A stretch of 64,000 nucleotides of DNA from Lucifuga dentata (GCA_014773175.1 VXCM01000306.1:96001-160000); one strand, 5' to 3'; positions 14,201-36,877 are shown, numbered from the stretch's first letter. Numbers and translations are program-made. The notes: generated from the sequence alone by a model not told the origin.

Positions 14201-15069
14201 ACTCATGACATGCTCAATGTTTCTCATTTTCACATGATCACTTTGTAAATTTTTTTTCTACTGTAAAGCCAGAGGTACAACTAGGTACAACTAGTGTAAA
14301 TGACAAAAGCCCACACATGCATAACAATCTTCATGTTTCATCATTAGTACAGCCATTTTTAGAAATGCACACACAGATCCCGAGTGCTCACCATGGTCCT
14401 GACCTCCTCTTGGAGCATGTGGAGTCTCTGGTCCAGCCTCTGGGAGTGTTGCATGCTGGGGAGGTGGGTGGCAGAGAGCTGATAGAGCTGCAGCATTAGG
14501 CTCCTCTCTGATCTCTCCAACTCCCTGATCCTACCACCACAGACAAGCTCACGTTACATTAGCTTAGCGTTAGCACTTAACTTATTAACTTCACACAAAT
14601 CTGCATAGTAACATGTCTCTGAAAGGTTAAATTACTTCCTCTGCTCATTTGATCCCAATTGACAATTCTATTTTTTTTTTTAACCTCCCAGTGTGAGAAA
14701 AGATTAAAAAACAAAAATCTCCCTGAACAAGTTATTCTAGGATAGATGTTAGCAACAGTCTACTCGCATGTAAGTGTGCAGTGCAGTCAGGCATGTGTGA
14801 TATGTGATATCACCTTAGCCAAACGTGAGTATCTAGCAGCAGGTGTGTGTGTGTGTGTGTATGTATGTGTGTCACTGGATCCCCTCTCGCTCGGCCTCTC
14901 ACCTGTGCCTCAGGTAGCTGTTAGACTGGCTGGATGGACCTGCATTCTGCTCCAGCAGCTTCAATCTGATCCATAGAGCCCCTAAGTCCAGGTCCGGGTC
15001 ACGTCCCATCGAGTCTGTTGCCATGGCTACTGAACAGCTTCTGGTACACACTGTGTCTGATGTGGTCAT
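5089..15069 (-). CDS. C4orf50: C4orf50-like long coiled-coil protein with C-terminal FN3-like domain (whole gene, 16 coding exons)
   Basis: The joined exons give 1870 residues: 15069-14903, 14530-14392, 14120-13266, 12632-12123, 11927-10428, 10299-10213, 9821-9666, 9402-9286, 8940-8818, 8703-8647, 8431-7868, 7568-7320, 6826-6121, 5672-5542, 5433-5380, 5286-5089. All internal borders have AG/GT and the frame closes throughout. Residues about 45-1240 are mostly heptad-rich coiled coil, with a 14-residue tandem repeat at about 783-1005. A Ser/Thr/Pro-rich, probably disordered stretch follows (about 1300-1740), then a fibronectin type III-like fold (about 1744-1850). The first in-frame ATG is at 15069, below an in-frame TAA; the ATG at 15024 has the better Kozak context (GCCATGG) and would give 1855 residues. 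The name rests on position beside jakmip1; human C4orf50 is poorly characterised, so no function is claimed. Without the synteny I would call it an unnamed coiled-coil protein. Confidence 0.7.
5380..5433 (-). CDS. C4orf50-like coding exon 15 (FN3-like domain, middle)
   Basis: An 18-codon phase 0 exon (VFVDGEFHKSVMSSACTK) with acceptor ATGTTTCAG and donor GTATGA. It carries the C' and E strands of the FN3-like fold. Confidence 0.75.
5542..5672 (-). CDS. C4orf50-like coding exon 14 (start of FN3-like domain)
   Basis: Phase 1 to 0, with acceptor TCTCTTACAG and donor GTATGC. It encodes the first strands of a fibronectin type III-like sandwich: VEVIKTVGQSSLMIGWKRP with the B-strand Trp, then NGTFVYGYR with the C-strand Tyr pattern. 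Confidence 0.75.
5877..5877. other. Assembly gap (single N) in poly(A)
   Basis: An N sits inside a long A-run in the intron between coding exons 13 and 14 of the C4orf50-like gene. It marks an unresolved homopolymer, so its length is unknown. Confidence 0.9.
6121..6826 (-). CDS. C4orf50-like coding exon 13 (Ser/Thr-rich linker)
   Basis: A 235-codon exon, phase 0 to 1, with acceptor ATTCCAAAG and donor GTAAAG. The product is dominated by Thr, Ser, Ala and Pro, so it is probably disordered and heavily phosphorylated or O-glycosylated. A basic cluster (SPERSLKSARKS) lies near the end. Confidence 0.75.
6940..7225 (+). mobile_element. Decayed Tc1/mariner fragment (transposase N-terminal region)
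   Basis: The plus strand retains pieces of a Tc1-type transposase DNA-binding region, for example CTTAQEDKS, SSATV and YLKLA, with stops and frame breaks. It is homologous in reverse to 16620-16930, including TTGCAGATGACATT and ATCTGAAACTGGCAA. It has no coding capacity and lies in an intron. Confidence 0.65.
7320..7568 (-). CDS. C4orf50-like coding exon 12
   Basis: An 83-codon phase 0 exon with acceptor CCACCACAG and donor GTACAC. A Ser/Pro/Arg-rich stretch is followed by a short amphipathic helix, PEKIINLHEQLQKTLLSSYQ, that looks like a binding or dimerising motif. I cannot name its family. Confidence 0.75.
7868..8431 (-). CDS. C4orf50-like coding exon 11
   Basis: A 188-codon phase 0 exon with acceptor CAATAACAG and donor GTGAGA. 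It begins with a Cys-containing helix (AKLSCLVVKCQERNSLLAHI) and becomes Ser/Thr-rich and low in hydrophobic residues, marking the end of the rod. Confidence 0.75.
8647..8703 (-). CDS. C4orf50-like coding exon 10
   Basis: A 19-codon phase 0 microexon (YDALLKKKSQADLDLAPLK) with acceptor TGTTTGTAG and donor GTGAGT. It fits exactly between the frames of its neighbours. Confidence 0.7.
8818..8940 (-). CDS. C4orf50-like coding exon 9
   Basis: A 41-codon phase 0 exon with acceptor CCCAAAAG and donor GTAACC. It encodes TVALGELNSEYIAMKKGQG and further coiled coil. The acceptor has few pyrimidines. Confidence 0.7.
9231..9231. other. Assembly gap (single N) in poly(A)
   Basis: An N sits inside an A-run about 55 bp from the donor of C4orf50-like exon 8. 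The true intron length is uncertain. Confidence 0.9.
9286..9402 (-). CDS. C4orf50-like coding exon 8
   Basis: A 39-codon phase 0 exon with acceptor TGGTGCAG and donor GTGAGT. The encoded helix includes VKELQSRLTGLAKEKADAL. Confidence 0.75.
9666..9821 (-). CDS. C4orf50-like coding exon 7
   Basis: A 52-codon phase 0 exon with acceptor CATGTAG and donor GTATGC. It encodes coiled coil (TKRLYCELNESKTRREEAER...). Confidence 0.75.
10213..10299 (-). CDS. C4orf50-like coding exon 6
   Basis: A 29-codon phase 0 exon with acceptor GGAAAACAG and donor GTGAGT, encoding coiled coil (EQSDLMREIEALGAELKR...). It was too short to stand out as an open frame and was found from its splice sites. Confidence 0.75.
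10428..11927 (-). CDS. C4orf50-like coding exon 5 (large coiled-coil exon with 14-residue repeats)
   Basis: A 500-codon exon, phase 0 at both ends, with acceptor TTAACACAG and donor GTATGA. The first 110 residues are coiled coil, followed by a less regular segment of about 100 residues. From 11252 to 10584 it encodes 16 tandem units of about 14 residues of the form SLKEEKEQLTKSLS. The acceptor has a weak pyrimidine tract, so the exact 5' border is less certain than the reading frame. Confidence 0.85.
10584..11252 (-). repeat. Coding tandem repeat: 16 units of about 42 bp (14 residues)
   Basis: Successive units begin SLKQEQEELTGSIN, SLREQEREVALSVQ, MQTEEKQQLTRTVW and so on. The spacing stays at 14 residues in every unit except one of 13 (LEEAHNNLKKSIC). 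Fourteen residues equal two heptads, so the array keeps coiled-coil register. Units are diverged at DNA level, so this looks like an old coding minisatellite. Confidence 0.85.
12123..12632 (-). CDS. C4orf50-like coding exon 4
   Basis: A 170-codon phase 0 exon with acceptor CTCTGTGCAG and donor GTATTT. The first half is Ser-rich and probably unstructured; the second half (from about EELDILQDQQERLEAALQ) is a strong coiled coil. Confidence 0.8.
13266..14120 (-). CDS. C4orf50-like coding exon 3
   Basis: This is a 285-codon open exon, phase 0 at both ends, with acceptor TCTCCCAG and donor GTAACA. It encodes coiled coil interrupted by a Glu/Arg/Gly-rich charged stretch (GEGEGEEEGEKREERRKQ) near its middle and a Pro/Ser-rich end. 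The GCAGGTACC just before the donor is a possible alternative donor. Confidence 0.8.
14392..14530 (-). CDS. C4orf50-like coding exon 2
   Basis: Acceptor GGTGGTAG, donor GTGAGC. The exon restores the frame of exon 1 and encodes a helix (IRELERSERSLMLQLYQL...) rich in Leu, Glu and Arg. Confidence 0.7.
14903..15069 (-). CDS. C4orf50-like coding exon 1
   Basis: This exon holds both candidate starts (15069 and 15024) and ends at a GTGAGA donor in phase 2. The N-terminus from the second ATG begins MATDSMGRDPDLDLG and leads into an amphipathic helix (LWIRLKLLEQ). Confidence 0.65.
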
Positions 15070-16330
15070 GTTGTCCTCCAGTGGTTAACTCAGGTCTCCC
15101 TTGTAGCCTTGGACCACTAGGTGAGATTTACCTGCATTCCAGGAACTGATGGTGTCAGGATTACTCAGAACAATAAAAAGCAAACTGTTACACATCTTCT
15201 CTACACTTCTCTGGGGTCCTTGTTTCGCTCTCTCCCTGATCTACTGTTTACAATGTCATCATACACAAACATAGACAAAAAGAATACACGCGCACAATTT
15301 TGATCATCTATTATTTACAATGTAACAGCTTGTCGAGCGCATGCATCTCTCATGTTACCCCACCTCCTAATCATCCTCTTCCCTCCCCTCTTTCGCCTCC
15401 TACCCCCACATTCCTCAAATCCCTCCATCCTGAAAACGTGAAAGTAAATGAGCAATCAAGTTTGGTTACTGCATCACCCAAGTAAAGGTAAGAACACAGT
15501 CACATTAGTATAACTAGAAAATTATTAACTTGCAGATTTTTTAGTTATATTCTTATACGTTTGACCTTAAATTACTGTAATCAAAGCAAAAAGGAGTAAA
15601 TTCTGAACTGAGAAGTCATTAACCTGATTTTTTTGTGCTCCACAGATTGTAGTTTCAGCTTCCCAATGCAGAGGTGAGTCTTCATCGAGTTCCGTTTTTG
15701 AACTTGGTTGTAGTGTCGTTTCCACAGAAACACCCAAAAGACGCTGGACTTTGCCAGACTCTTCCATGTCCAGTCAGCACTCAGTCTGCTCACTCCTCCC
15801 CATTTCACAGCCTTCTCCTTTCACTCCTCTGTATCCCCTGCTTTTCCTCCCTCCGTCTTTTGCTTTATGATTGCATTCATCCGTTGTCTGGCTTGGCATA
15901 CCTTCCGCTGAGCTCCTCTCTTTTTAATATTCCTCTTATTCACAGTTTTCCCTCAATAAATCCATAAGTTTGTACCTTACAGAGGAGTTACGGTTTATGT
16001 TCCAGGTCAATACCACTAAAGTAGATGTCATTTATTAATAAATCTCACTTTAATCTATCTCATATGTATCTGATTACTTATTATTTTCAAATATGCTTGC
16101 ATTCCAGGTTAGGGTCTTTTGCAAAAAAGTGCACATTTATTAAAAAGGCAATAGGGTTTCAACACCCGTCTACAAATGTATAAAAAACTATTAGGATGTG
16201 TTTCGTCCTCATTTGCCTCCAGAGCACCTTAGCACCTGAGAAAGAGGAAAACATCTTTTATTTCCATCATGCCACATGATGATTGCTGTTATTGATTTAT
16301 TTATGTTATTATTTAGCAATATACAATAGC
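15070..16330. other. Region between the C4orf50-like start and the Tc1 relic
   Basis: The first few hundred bases upstream of 15069 should hold the 5' UTR and promoter of the C4orf50-like gene, but I see no convincing TATA box or CpG cluster. Minus-strand AATAAA candidates for jakmip1 are at 16136-16141 and 16031-16036. No coding exon is recognised. Confidence 0.45.
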
Positions 16331-17235
16331 ATTCAACTGTTTGAAATCACCCTGAAACGTTCCTGTTTTTGATGAAAATTGATACTTTTATTCACCAAGT
16401 TGCTATTAAATTGATGCAAATATATAGCAAGACATTAATAGTGTTGCAAATGTTTATTATTGCTGGAAATGAGTGATTTATAATTATTCACATAAATCTG
16501 CCAAACCCCATTTTCAGCAGCTATAACCTAGTGTTCTAATGATAAAATATTTTAGCTCATCCTAAATTAATCACATTTAAATGCTAACTGGTTATTAATT
16601 GCTGTCCTTAAATGCAGAGTTTCAAATAAAAAGCCATATCTGAAACTGGCAAAACTAAAAGAAAACTTGTCTGCCATCCACTGTTTGTGTTCTTTAGCCT
16701 AGTTTAAAATTTCTTTTTATTTGCCAGTTTCAGATAGCCAGCATCTTGGAGTTGTCTTTTCACTGTTGCAGATGACATTCATACTGTGTTTGGCATGTAC
16801 TATTTAAGGAAGCAGCCAACTGAGGACTTGTAAGATGTCAGTTTGTCAAACTACTCTAGTGTCCTTATTCTCTTGAGCTGTTGTGCATCCGGGCCTTCTG
16901 CTTCTTTACTTGCTTATTTGAACAGATAATAAGTTTTAGTTGTGTTAATGCAATTATACTAATAATAAAACAGCATTTAAATGTGATCATTTGGAATGAG
17001 CTAAAAGAGGTTATCATTAGGTCACTAGAGTAATGGCCGCTGAAAATGGGACATTAGTTTGATATGAATAATGAATCATAAATCAGTCATTTCCAGCAGT
17101 AATAGCCATTTGCAACATTGTTAATGTCTGGCTATATACAGTATTTATATCAACTCAATGCCACCTTGTTGAATAAAATATCAATTTCTATCAAAAACAT
17201 GAAAATTTCTGGATTATTCCAATTTTTGAATACTA
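16331..17235 (-). mobile_element. Tc1/mariner relic with long inverted terminal repeats
   Basis: The left arm (about 16331-16630) and the reverse complement of the right arm (about 16930-17235) match imperfectly over roughly 300 bp. Shared segments include TGTTTTTGATGAAAATTGAT against TGTTTTTGATAGAAATTGAT, and TTGCTGGAAATGAGTGATTT against CTGCTGGAAATGACTGATTT. The core (16639-16930) is a degraded transposase piece on the minus strand (SSATVKRQLQDAG, YLKLANKKK) plus an internal hairpin GCCATATCTGAAACTGGC/GCCAGTTTCAGATAGCC at 16639-16745. Stops make it non-functional. It begins about 70 bp past the jakmip1 stop codon, so it may lie in that 3' UTR. Confidence 0.7.
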
Positions 17236-17306
17236 GTGTATATCTATGAGTTATTATTGATATTGTGAGTACAGTTGCTACCTGATGTCGGTCCACGATC
17301 AGTTCA

Positions 17307-29464
<12,158 letters not shown>

Positions 29465-29623
29465 AGCACTCTGTCTGTCCAATCAGGTGTGACATAGAGT
29501 GCCAGGTGTGGTGAAATGGAGGGAGTGTCAGTTGTTGCTTCTCCTCCCTGGATGGCTGACCCCACATATCATCATCACGGTCGCTGTCGAGTCTACATCA
29601 TGGCTGGAGGCTGCTGAGAGTTT
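29465..29623 (-). other. jakmip1: jakmip1 5' UTR part of exon 2
   Basis: Upstream of the ATG, an acceptor (TTTGTAACAG) precedes position 29623. The 5' UTR therefore probably continues in a separate upstream exon. Confidence 0.55.
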
Positions 29624-29956
29624 CTGTTACAAAGTAAGCAGAGAGAAAAGGAAAAGATGGAAAAAAGTCAGTGTTTAAAAGTAGGTTACACAAAGCTACT
29701 CTGAGACCAAGTCACATAACACACTACAGTCTGCGAAAAACAGCCTATTTTTGGGACTAACATACACACACTTTCCTCTCACTTTCTGACACATACACAT
29801 GGATCCAACACCAGCAGCTTGATGGCCATGAATCATCATCTCAAACCATTCCCTAGTTTGTTCTTAGAAGCTCCATAGTGCATGACAATGTAGCCATCAT
29901 TGTTTTAGTCTCCAACCTGGAACATAAAATGAAGAGCAGCTCTCGTATTGGTGTTA

Positions 29957-30475
29957 AAGGACAAAGCCGGTGGTTTTGCATGTTTGACAATGTTACATTA
30001 CTGCCGACCATTTCCCAAAATGTACTACTGAAGCGGTAAGTATTAGAATTGTTTCTCATACATTTCATACACTGCCAATGGTTTGATTTAATGTCAGTAT
30101 GCAACTAAAATGAACTTGTAAAGATTTGAAATGTGCACAAGATAAGTCATCCATCACAGCAAACACAACGTTTATTAAAATTTTTGTCAAAGTAACTTTA
30201 TTTAACTGATCTAACATGGAGCTGCATGGAAGAAAATGTATTTCTCCGCCAGGGAATATAGTCACAGGTAAAGACGACTTTTACCAAGAAATTTAAAAAA
30301 ACAACTGTTTCTTCTACAATTGGACATACATAGACTTGATTTTTCAAAATCAAATCTTTCAAGCTTGATGGATTTGGCAAAATAACAGGAAAAATAAATA
30401 CGGTTCTATGTTTTGGAAGTTGAATGTCAGTACAGTAATGTGTATTTATTGAGGTTAAACATAACATCACATTCT
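29957..30475. mobile_element. Palindromic TA-flanked MITE, copy A (right end degraded)
   Basis: It begins AAGGACAAAGCC after TA, and contains TTTTGCATGTTTGA, CATTTCCCAAAATGTACTACTG and GAATATAGTC, shared with copies B and C. The right arm fades near AATACGGTTCTATG, so the end is approximate. No coding capacity. Confidence 0.65.
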
Positions 30476-31318
30476 TACCAACCTAATTTAAATTACTTTT
30501 CATATGGATCTCTGAGATTTATTTTGCCTGGTATCATCGTTCATATGTACCAGGTGCATAAAGATGGCAGCTGCTTCAGTTACCATCATCTGATCCTTCT
30601 GCTTTATCCATTAGTGTAACACACCTGCATTTGGATCCACACTGTTCCAGACATACTGGACATACCATAATGACAAAATGATGGTATGATTTATCAAAAT
30701 CTGCACTCCTCCCTCTTTTCCCACCAAAGGGATGCTACAGTTATTGTATTTTGTTCCTTTTGTTGTATTGCTACCAGAAGACACTGAGCTGAAAGTGGAC
30801 TCCTCTGATCTCTTCCTGGCATGAATAGTAACCCAGTAACCTTCCAGTCTTTCTGCTGGCTATGAAATAAATAATGCAACGATGAGGGAGCTGAAGCATT
30901 AAGACCGCAGAATTCTCCATTTTTTCCCACACAGTCACCCAACATCCACAGACGGTAGCAATAGTTACCAAGGCAACTCTTGCTCTCTCAAAACTCCCTT
31001 CCTCTCATGGCAAAGGAGGATGATGGGAAGGAGGAGTCTCATGTTGGATTTAAGACACATGCACACACAAACACAAACAGAGGTGTGATACACATCCAAA
31101 TACACACACACATGCCTCATATGGAGGGTGCACACAGGGAAAACACGCGTCATTTGAAAAACACGCGTGATTTCTTTATCTGGTCCCATCTCTGAGTCGA
31201 GGTTGACTGAGAGATAGAAATGCATTGATGCTGGGGGGCAATGAAGCTTTCTTCCACATGGCATTTTACGCAGCACTCCTACTCAAACATACTCAACTGG
31301 GAACAAATGGGGGGGGGT

Positions 31319-31319
31319 N

Positions 31320-31370
<51 letters not shown>
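31319..31370. repeat. Poly(G)/(GA)n tract with assembly gap
   Basis: A G-run ends in an N at 31319 and a (GA)n run follows. The junction is unresolved. Confidence 0.9.
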
Positions 31371-31718
31371 ATGGAAGAGGGTTATAAAAGAAGCAGAGAG
31401 GAGGAAAGAATAAGAGGAAAGTATAAAAACCATGTCGACTTCTACCACAGAAATGCAACGTCAATCTTCACTCTTCTCCACTTCAGCTCGAACATCTCTC
31501 CATCCCCCCACCCCCCATCTATGTTAGCTGGCATGGTGATGTTACAGAGCAGAAGCAATCAGTGATCTCACTCCAATTCACAGAAAGAGAAAGCCAGAGG
31601 TCAGAGAGACAGAACTCTGACACAGCACACATTATCTCGAGTCCTACAGAGTACAACTAAAGACAGATATATCTATTCACCACACCATCACAAAATGGCG
31701 TCAACACCAATTCACAAT

Positions 31719-31752
31719 CATGTAATTGTCAATAGCTATTGACAATTACATG
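31719..31752. repeat. 34-bp perfect palindrome
   Basis: CATGTAATTGTCAATAG followed directly by its reverse complement. It could form a cruciform; no function is implied. Confidence 0.9.
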
Positions 31753-34700
31753 ACTGAAATCTGCAAACATTACAAAAGTAAAAGAGGATTTCTGTACACT
31801 TTCCACTGTTCCACTGTGTTCAGCATGTTTATGCTTGCAGTGCCATCACCAGAGACCAGGTGTATCCACGTTAAAATGGTTGAGAGAACGACGAGCCGCG
31901 TCATCTAGGGAAAGGAGGCGTGGACAGTGGCGGCAACAACATCTGGACTTAACACAAAACCTTTCATTAATAAAGACTGATTGCTTCAGAGGTCTGATAA
32001 ATGTCAATCATTTTCATACATGCATGTCTCCACAGATTTTCAAGTCAGGGCTCCTTTTCTGATAAACTGCACACGTATCACTACAAAACTCTTGCTCAGA
32101 TGTACGGTGCATACTCAATGAGATATGAAGACCGTGAAGAGAATTTAAGTTTTACTCAACACATATATACACATGGGCAGACGCTCATCTAGACACACAC
32201 ACACAATCATACAGCAGCACATCAAATATGATCAGCTCCCCCAAAGCATCCTGGAGCCACATGTTCCCATATTAGAGCCAGGAGCCGACTCTGAAAGTTT
32301 ATAGTTCTTGGAAAACAAGGAATGTTATGCAGGAAACTGGGATGTTTTATAGGGCCACCAAGAAGCTAACAAGTACCTTTAATGTTCTCAGATGCAAACA
32401 AAAGCTAACACGGATCACAGACATAAAAGTGCTGTGAGTATAAACAGTTAATTCTGCTTCAAGCTTTGAGCAAAAATACCATCAGTCTTTATATCATCCC
32501 ATCACACACATGATGCTGACACAATCTAACATTCAAAAGTAAACCACTGATTCACTTCATTTTATATTTAAATAAACTGGGAAATAGAAGATCAACTCCC
32601 AGATCTACTGTGATGCAGCGAATGAGGCACTGAGACAGTCTTCTTAATCAAGCAATGGAGATTATTCACTTTACTGTGACAGCACGAAAAGTGGAGATGT
32701 TTCACAGCTGCTGCTTGAGAAATGCAGTGAAAATGACAGAACCACAAACACAGAATAACAAGACAAGCAGAGCTAAAAATTGATCTTAACACAATAAATG
32801 CAAAGGTTAGTACCTGTCAAGACTTGGCTGACATTGCAACCTTGTTCTTTTCAAAACACTGAACAAAGCACGACAAACATAACCTCTTCAGGAAATCCTC
32901 TTTTTTCTGCGTAACATTGTGCCCAGTATAAGGTGTTCCTGCCTTTTATTTTAATAATTTGCATTTATTACTTTATCTGTTTGCTTTATGTAATAAGAAC
33001 ATATAATGAACAGTAATGGAATTCTAAAGTCAGTCACATAACCTACAGGAACCCACTGTATTCCAAAGAAATGGATTTGAATCAAGGGAATCAGACAGCC
33101 AACTACTTACCAATAAAACCATTGCTTTTTAATGTTAGTACATATACAATGAGCTGCATTGCTATGTGCATATGCAGCATAGCACAATAACACAAGTATG
33201 CAACAATAACATCAAAAACTATTGCACTTCATTTCATCATGTATACTTATCTTCTCAGGAAAACCCAAGTTGCTGGTCACCAGCTCACTTCTAAACTCAG
33301 CTCGTTTTTTCACAGTTCACTAATGTGCTCCTGCATTTATGTAAATACAATCCAATGTGGCGCAATGAATATTTACAGTATAAATTCATCTTCAGTGCAA
33401 TATTAGGAGACAGGTGAAATATTAAATCTGTTGAACAACTTATTTGTTATAAATACAACAGTACACAAGGCAAAAATACAAAGCACAAAATGTTAGGAGC
33501 ACAGATGCCTTTGCAATTGTCACAAGCTGATTACACACAGATGGACCTCTTAAGGCTAGGGAGACCACACAAACATACACATGCACACACGTGTTAAAAA
33601 TTAACTGAGTGAGACATGGATACCCAATAAATACATAAAAGAGCCACAAATTGGAGCTCAAACAATGACATCTCTGTCTGGATCTAAAATCAACAATGGG
33701 GCTGCACACAGATACACACTACACATTGCTGTGCACACAGTGCAGTCATGACACTACACCACTACACAGGCTGAACCACACTCATGCTCACATTCTTGTT
33801 CTTGTTATGTCAGAGCATCGATGATGCAAATCTGAGACTGACAGAACAGGTCTGGCCACACTCCAGACCACACATTCTCACACACACACACACACACACA
33901 CAAACCGATCTCAGAGTGATACTCCAAACCTTAATATCTCAGCCAAGTGCAACACTAGTGGAGCAAGTGACCTAAAAACTACTATGGCAGAGAAGAGCAG
34001 AATGATGACGTTACTGACCCCAATGACAAGTCAACCACAACAAATAACAAGATGTCTCTGTCTGTCATAACACAACACACACACACACACACACACACAC
34101 ACTTTGGTCTAAATGCTGAATAGGAGAAACATTTGCCTTTATGTACTGGACATAGCATTTCATTACAGCTCTCATGCTCCGTGGTTTGATCTGTATATGT
34201 GTCCATTGGTTGTTCTGCACATCCGTTACTGGAGGCATCATGTGCCTTTGGTGTGTGTTTACATCTGTGTGTATGCAGCAACATGCATGTAAGCATCTCT
34301 GTGTATGTTAGCAAGCGCCTCTCCCTCTCACAAACACATGATACTTCAGTCTGTAATGTGATTAACATTCGCTCCTCTCACTGTTGACACAGCACATCTG
34401 TCTCTGGTGACTGGCTGGGTTTTAACCTTCTGGCTCAAACATTAAACTCTGAAAATTCATGCAATATTTCTCCTGAAAAATTGGGTCAATTAAGAATATT
34501 AATCCATTTTAGGAATGATCAGTCATTTTAATCACTTATCAGCAAAAAAATATTACAAACATTTACAGCTTCAGCTTAACATGAGGGTGTGCAGCTGGTT
34601 TTAAATGAATTTATAATGATGATAATTTGCAGCAGCCCCACACAAATATTATTTCTCAGAACATAGGAAGAGCTGTGTATTAATGAATATGATGAAAAGC

Positions 34701-35534
34701 AAATTGTTATAAGGAAGGCGGTGATGCAAAGAGAGAGACGTGGATGTAGTCCCCTGGGATTACTCTGACAAAGGCTCTTCACTTAAAGCCTTTAGTTGAG
34801 GAAGGAGGGAGTATGGAGGGGCAGATAGGATTATGAATAAAAAATAGGTGGATAGATTCAGTTAGAGGAATGACAGGAGAAAGGCAGGGGAAGAGGGAAA
34901 TAATTCATGTGCATGTAAATGTACATAGAAATGTCCTATCCTGACTTCTTAGGTGTCAGAATAAATACTACAGTTTTGCAGCAATAACTGCACTCCCACT
35001 ACATCCCTTGCGAATTATCATTAAATGTTAAAACCATCTGCCTGCAGTTAACAGTTAATTGTAATTTTGCTGGATGACCTGAGCAGGATGATCAGCCAGG
35101 AGAGAGTGTGAAACACATGTTGGCTTTCTGGCTCAGATTTACGAGCCTCCAACGACCACGCAGCAGACAGAGACCCTGACGCGGTAAACATAGCGGACGG
35201 ACGGACAGCATGGCGGAGGATTGCAGGAGAGTGTCTGCCCTAATGCTCTTATAACAAGCTGTCAAATGCTAGATTGCAAAGGTGTGTAGATGTCTGGTGT
35301 GTGTGGAGCGCTTACTGCTCTGACAGCCTGCCAGTCCGGTTTGCCAACCACACCCCACGGCGATATGCGTGGGTCTGCTGCAGCATCCTCCAGCCAGAGG
35401 CCGGGTGTCCTTGCACTTGGGCTTTACTGACAACGTGTTTAACTCTATATATAACCCAGTCATTTCACATTTCTTTATGCTGTCCTGGACACTGGTATAA
35501 TATAATCTATAGTTCTGGAAGTTTGGTCCCTGAT

Positions 35535-35657
35535 CCCGCCTGTGACCTGCCTTGTACCGGGCAGCAAAGGGCGAAAGCCTCGGTAATGGCTCGGTNCCCG
35601 CCTGTGACCTGCCTTGTACCGGGCAGCAAAGGGCGAAAGCCTCGGTAATGGCTCGGT
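35535..35657. repeat. 61-bp exact direct duplication around a single N
   Basis: Positions 35535-35595 and 35597-35657 are identical, with N at 35596 between them. This is the expected product of two contig ends that overlap but were not merged, so the second copy is probably not real. Confidence 0.85.
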
Positions 35658-35951
35658 CTATCAGGAAGGCAGTGAACGCAACATGAACCATTATCAGCCT
35701 GCATTGTCATGATCTGCTTCCTCTTTCTGCCAGACGCAGAGATAACACACAGGTCCTCCATGCATGCCGCCTTTAGCAGCCAAAACAGGGCACCCACATC
35801 CCTCTGTGGGTCCATATATGAGCCCAAAATGTGGAGCCAGATGATGCACCGTGTCGGTGCTGCATCCATAGCGGACGTCAGCGGTAGGCTACAGCACCTC
35901 CCTGAATTAAAACGGCAGTTACAAAAAAAAATACAGACCGAATAAACTTAC

Positions 35952-36200
35952 TTGAAATGCAGATCCGGTGTTGAACAGTAGCTTGATGTTGAAAGGTCTT
36001 CACATCCAGAAAGGGAGGCTGGGTTTCAGTCTGCACGGCGGTGCTACACACCTAATGCGGATAAAGGTGCCGAGCTCCGCCGCCTGCACAACCAGGGTCC
36101 ATTTCCAAACTTTATTCCTCGTTTTACTTTCAACAGCATCTAAAGGTTTATTTCCGAACTGATGCTACTCACCCATTGAGACCTGAGCTACCGGATTCAG
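35952..36200 (-). other. jakmip1: Candidate non-coding exon 1 of jakmip1
   Basis: A consensus donor (CAA|GTAAGT on the minus strand) at 35952 sits at the edge of GC- and CpG-richer sequence reaching about 36460. The upstream end is a guess; no start site can be fixed by eye. Confidence 0.4.
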
Positions 36201-36465
36201 CTTCTCACTCACGTTGACACTTTCTTCCACGCCCACGCACGCACACGCCTGCGACGTCACTCGCTCCGGTGCATTTTACACGCGGGAGAAAAAATATATA
36301 TATAAATAAATACAAAGCGGTTTGGATGCCAGCGCGACGTGGGAGGGGAAACCGGGCGTCGCCGGTAGCGTGATAGAAGCGCGACACCTGACTGCGTGTT
36401 CAAGAATGACACCGAGCGCGGAAACGCGTGGACACGCCGGTGCAGCAGCAACATGCGTCGTCAAG
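36200..36465 (-). promoter_or_regulatory. Candidate CpG-rich jakmip1 promoter
   Basis: CpG is much denser here than in surrounding sequence (for example CGCGACGTGGG and CGGGCGTCGCCGG). A CRE-like GACGTCA is at 36253-36259, which suits a neuronal gene. No TATA box is obvious near a defined start. Confidence 0.4.
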
Positions 36466-36467
36466 GC

Positions 36468-36470
<3 letters not shown>

Positions 36471-36520
<50 letters not shown>
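36471..36520. repeat. (GA)n microsatellite
   Basis: An uninterrupted GA run immediately beside the CpG-rich region near 36.4 kb. Confidence 0.95.
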
Positions 36521-36521
<1 letters not shown>

Positions 36522-36816
36522 GTCGTTGATTATGTTGTTGTTGTTTTTGTAAATGTATCTTTTTTTTTCCTCTCCTTTATTTCCCATCTAGCCCAATTGT
36601 GCTCCATCCATTGTTAAAAAAAAAACAGAAATGAAAAAAAGAAGATGTAGCTACAGTGGCTCCCTAAATTAAATGCACAATATTTATGAAATCATGTAAA
36701 TTGGTGAAATAATGTGATAATATGAAAGTGTGCATGTTGTGAGTGTGACCCAGATTGTGTTGGATGCATTAACACACAGCGCATGTCTGACTGTCAGACA
36801 TACACAGACAGCAACA

Positions 36817-36875
<59 letters not shown>
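36817..36875. repeat. (CA)n microsatellite
   Basis: A CA run of nearly 60 bp. Confidence 0.95.

Positions 36876-36877
<2 letters not shown>

Larger units (their letters stand above)
29624..35951 (-). other. Probable first intron of jakmip1
   Basis: This stretch of about 6.3 kb has no convincing coding exon. It holds a palindromic transposon-derived element (29957-30475), a gapped (GA)n run (31319-31370), a 34-bp perfect palindrome (31719-31752), CA runs near 33879-33902 and 34076-34102, and a 61-bp duplication around an N (35535-35657). All open frames here are short and simple-sequence-like. Confidence 0.5.

Noticed and set aside
35269..35691. 140-codon minus-strand open frame with an internal repeat
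   Set aside because: It spans the N and the false 61-bp duplication, so the frame is an artefact of the join.
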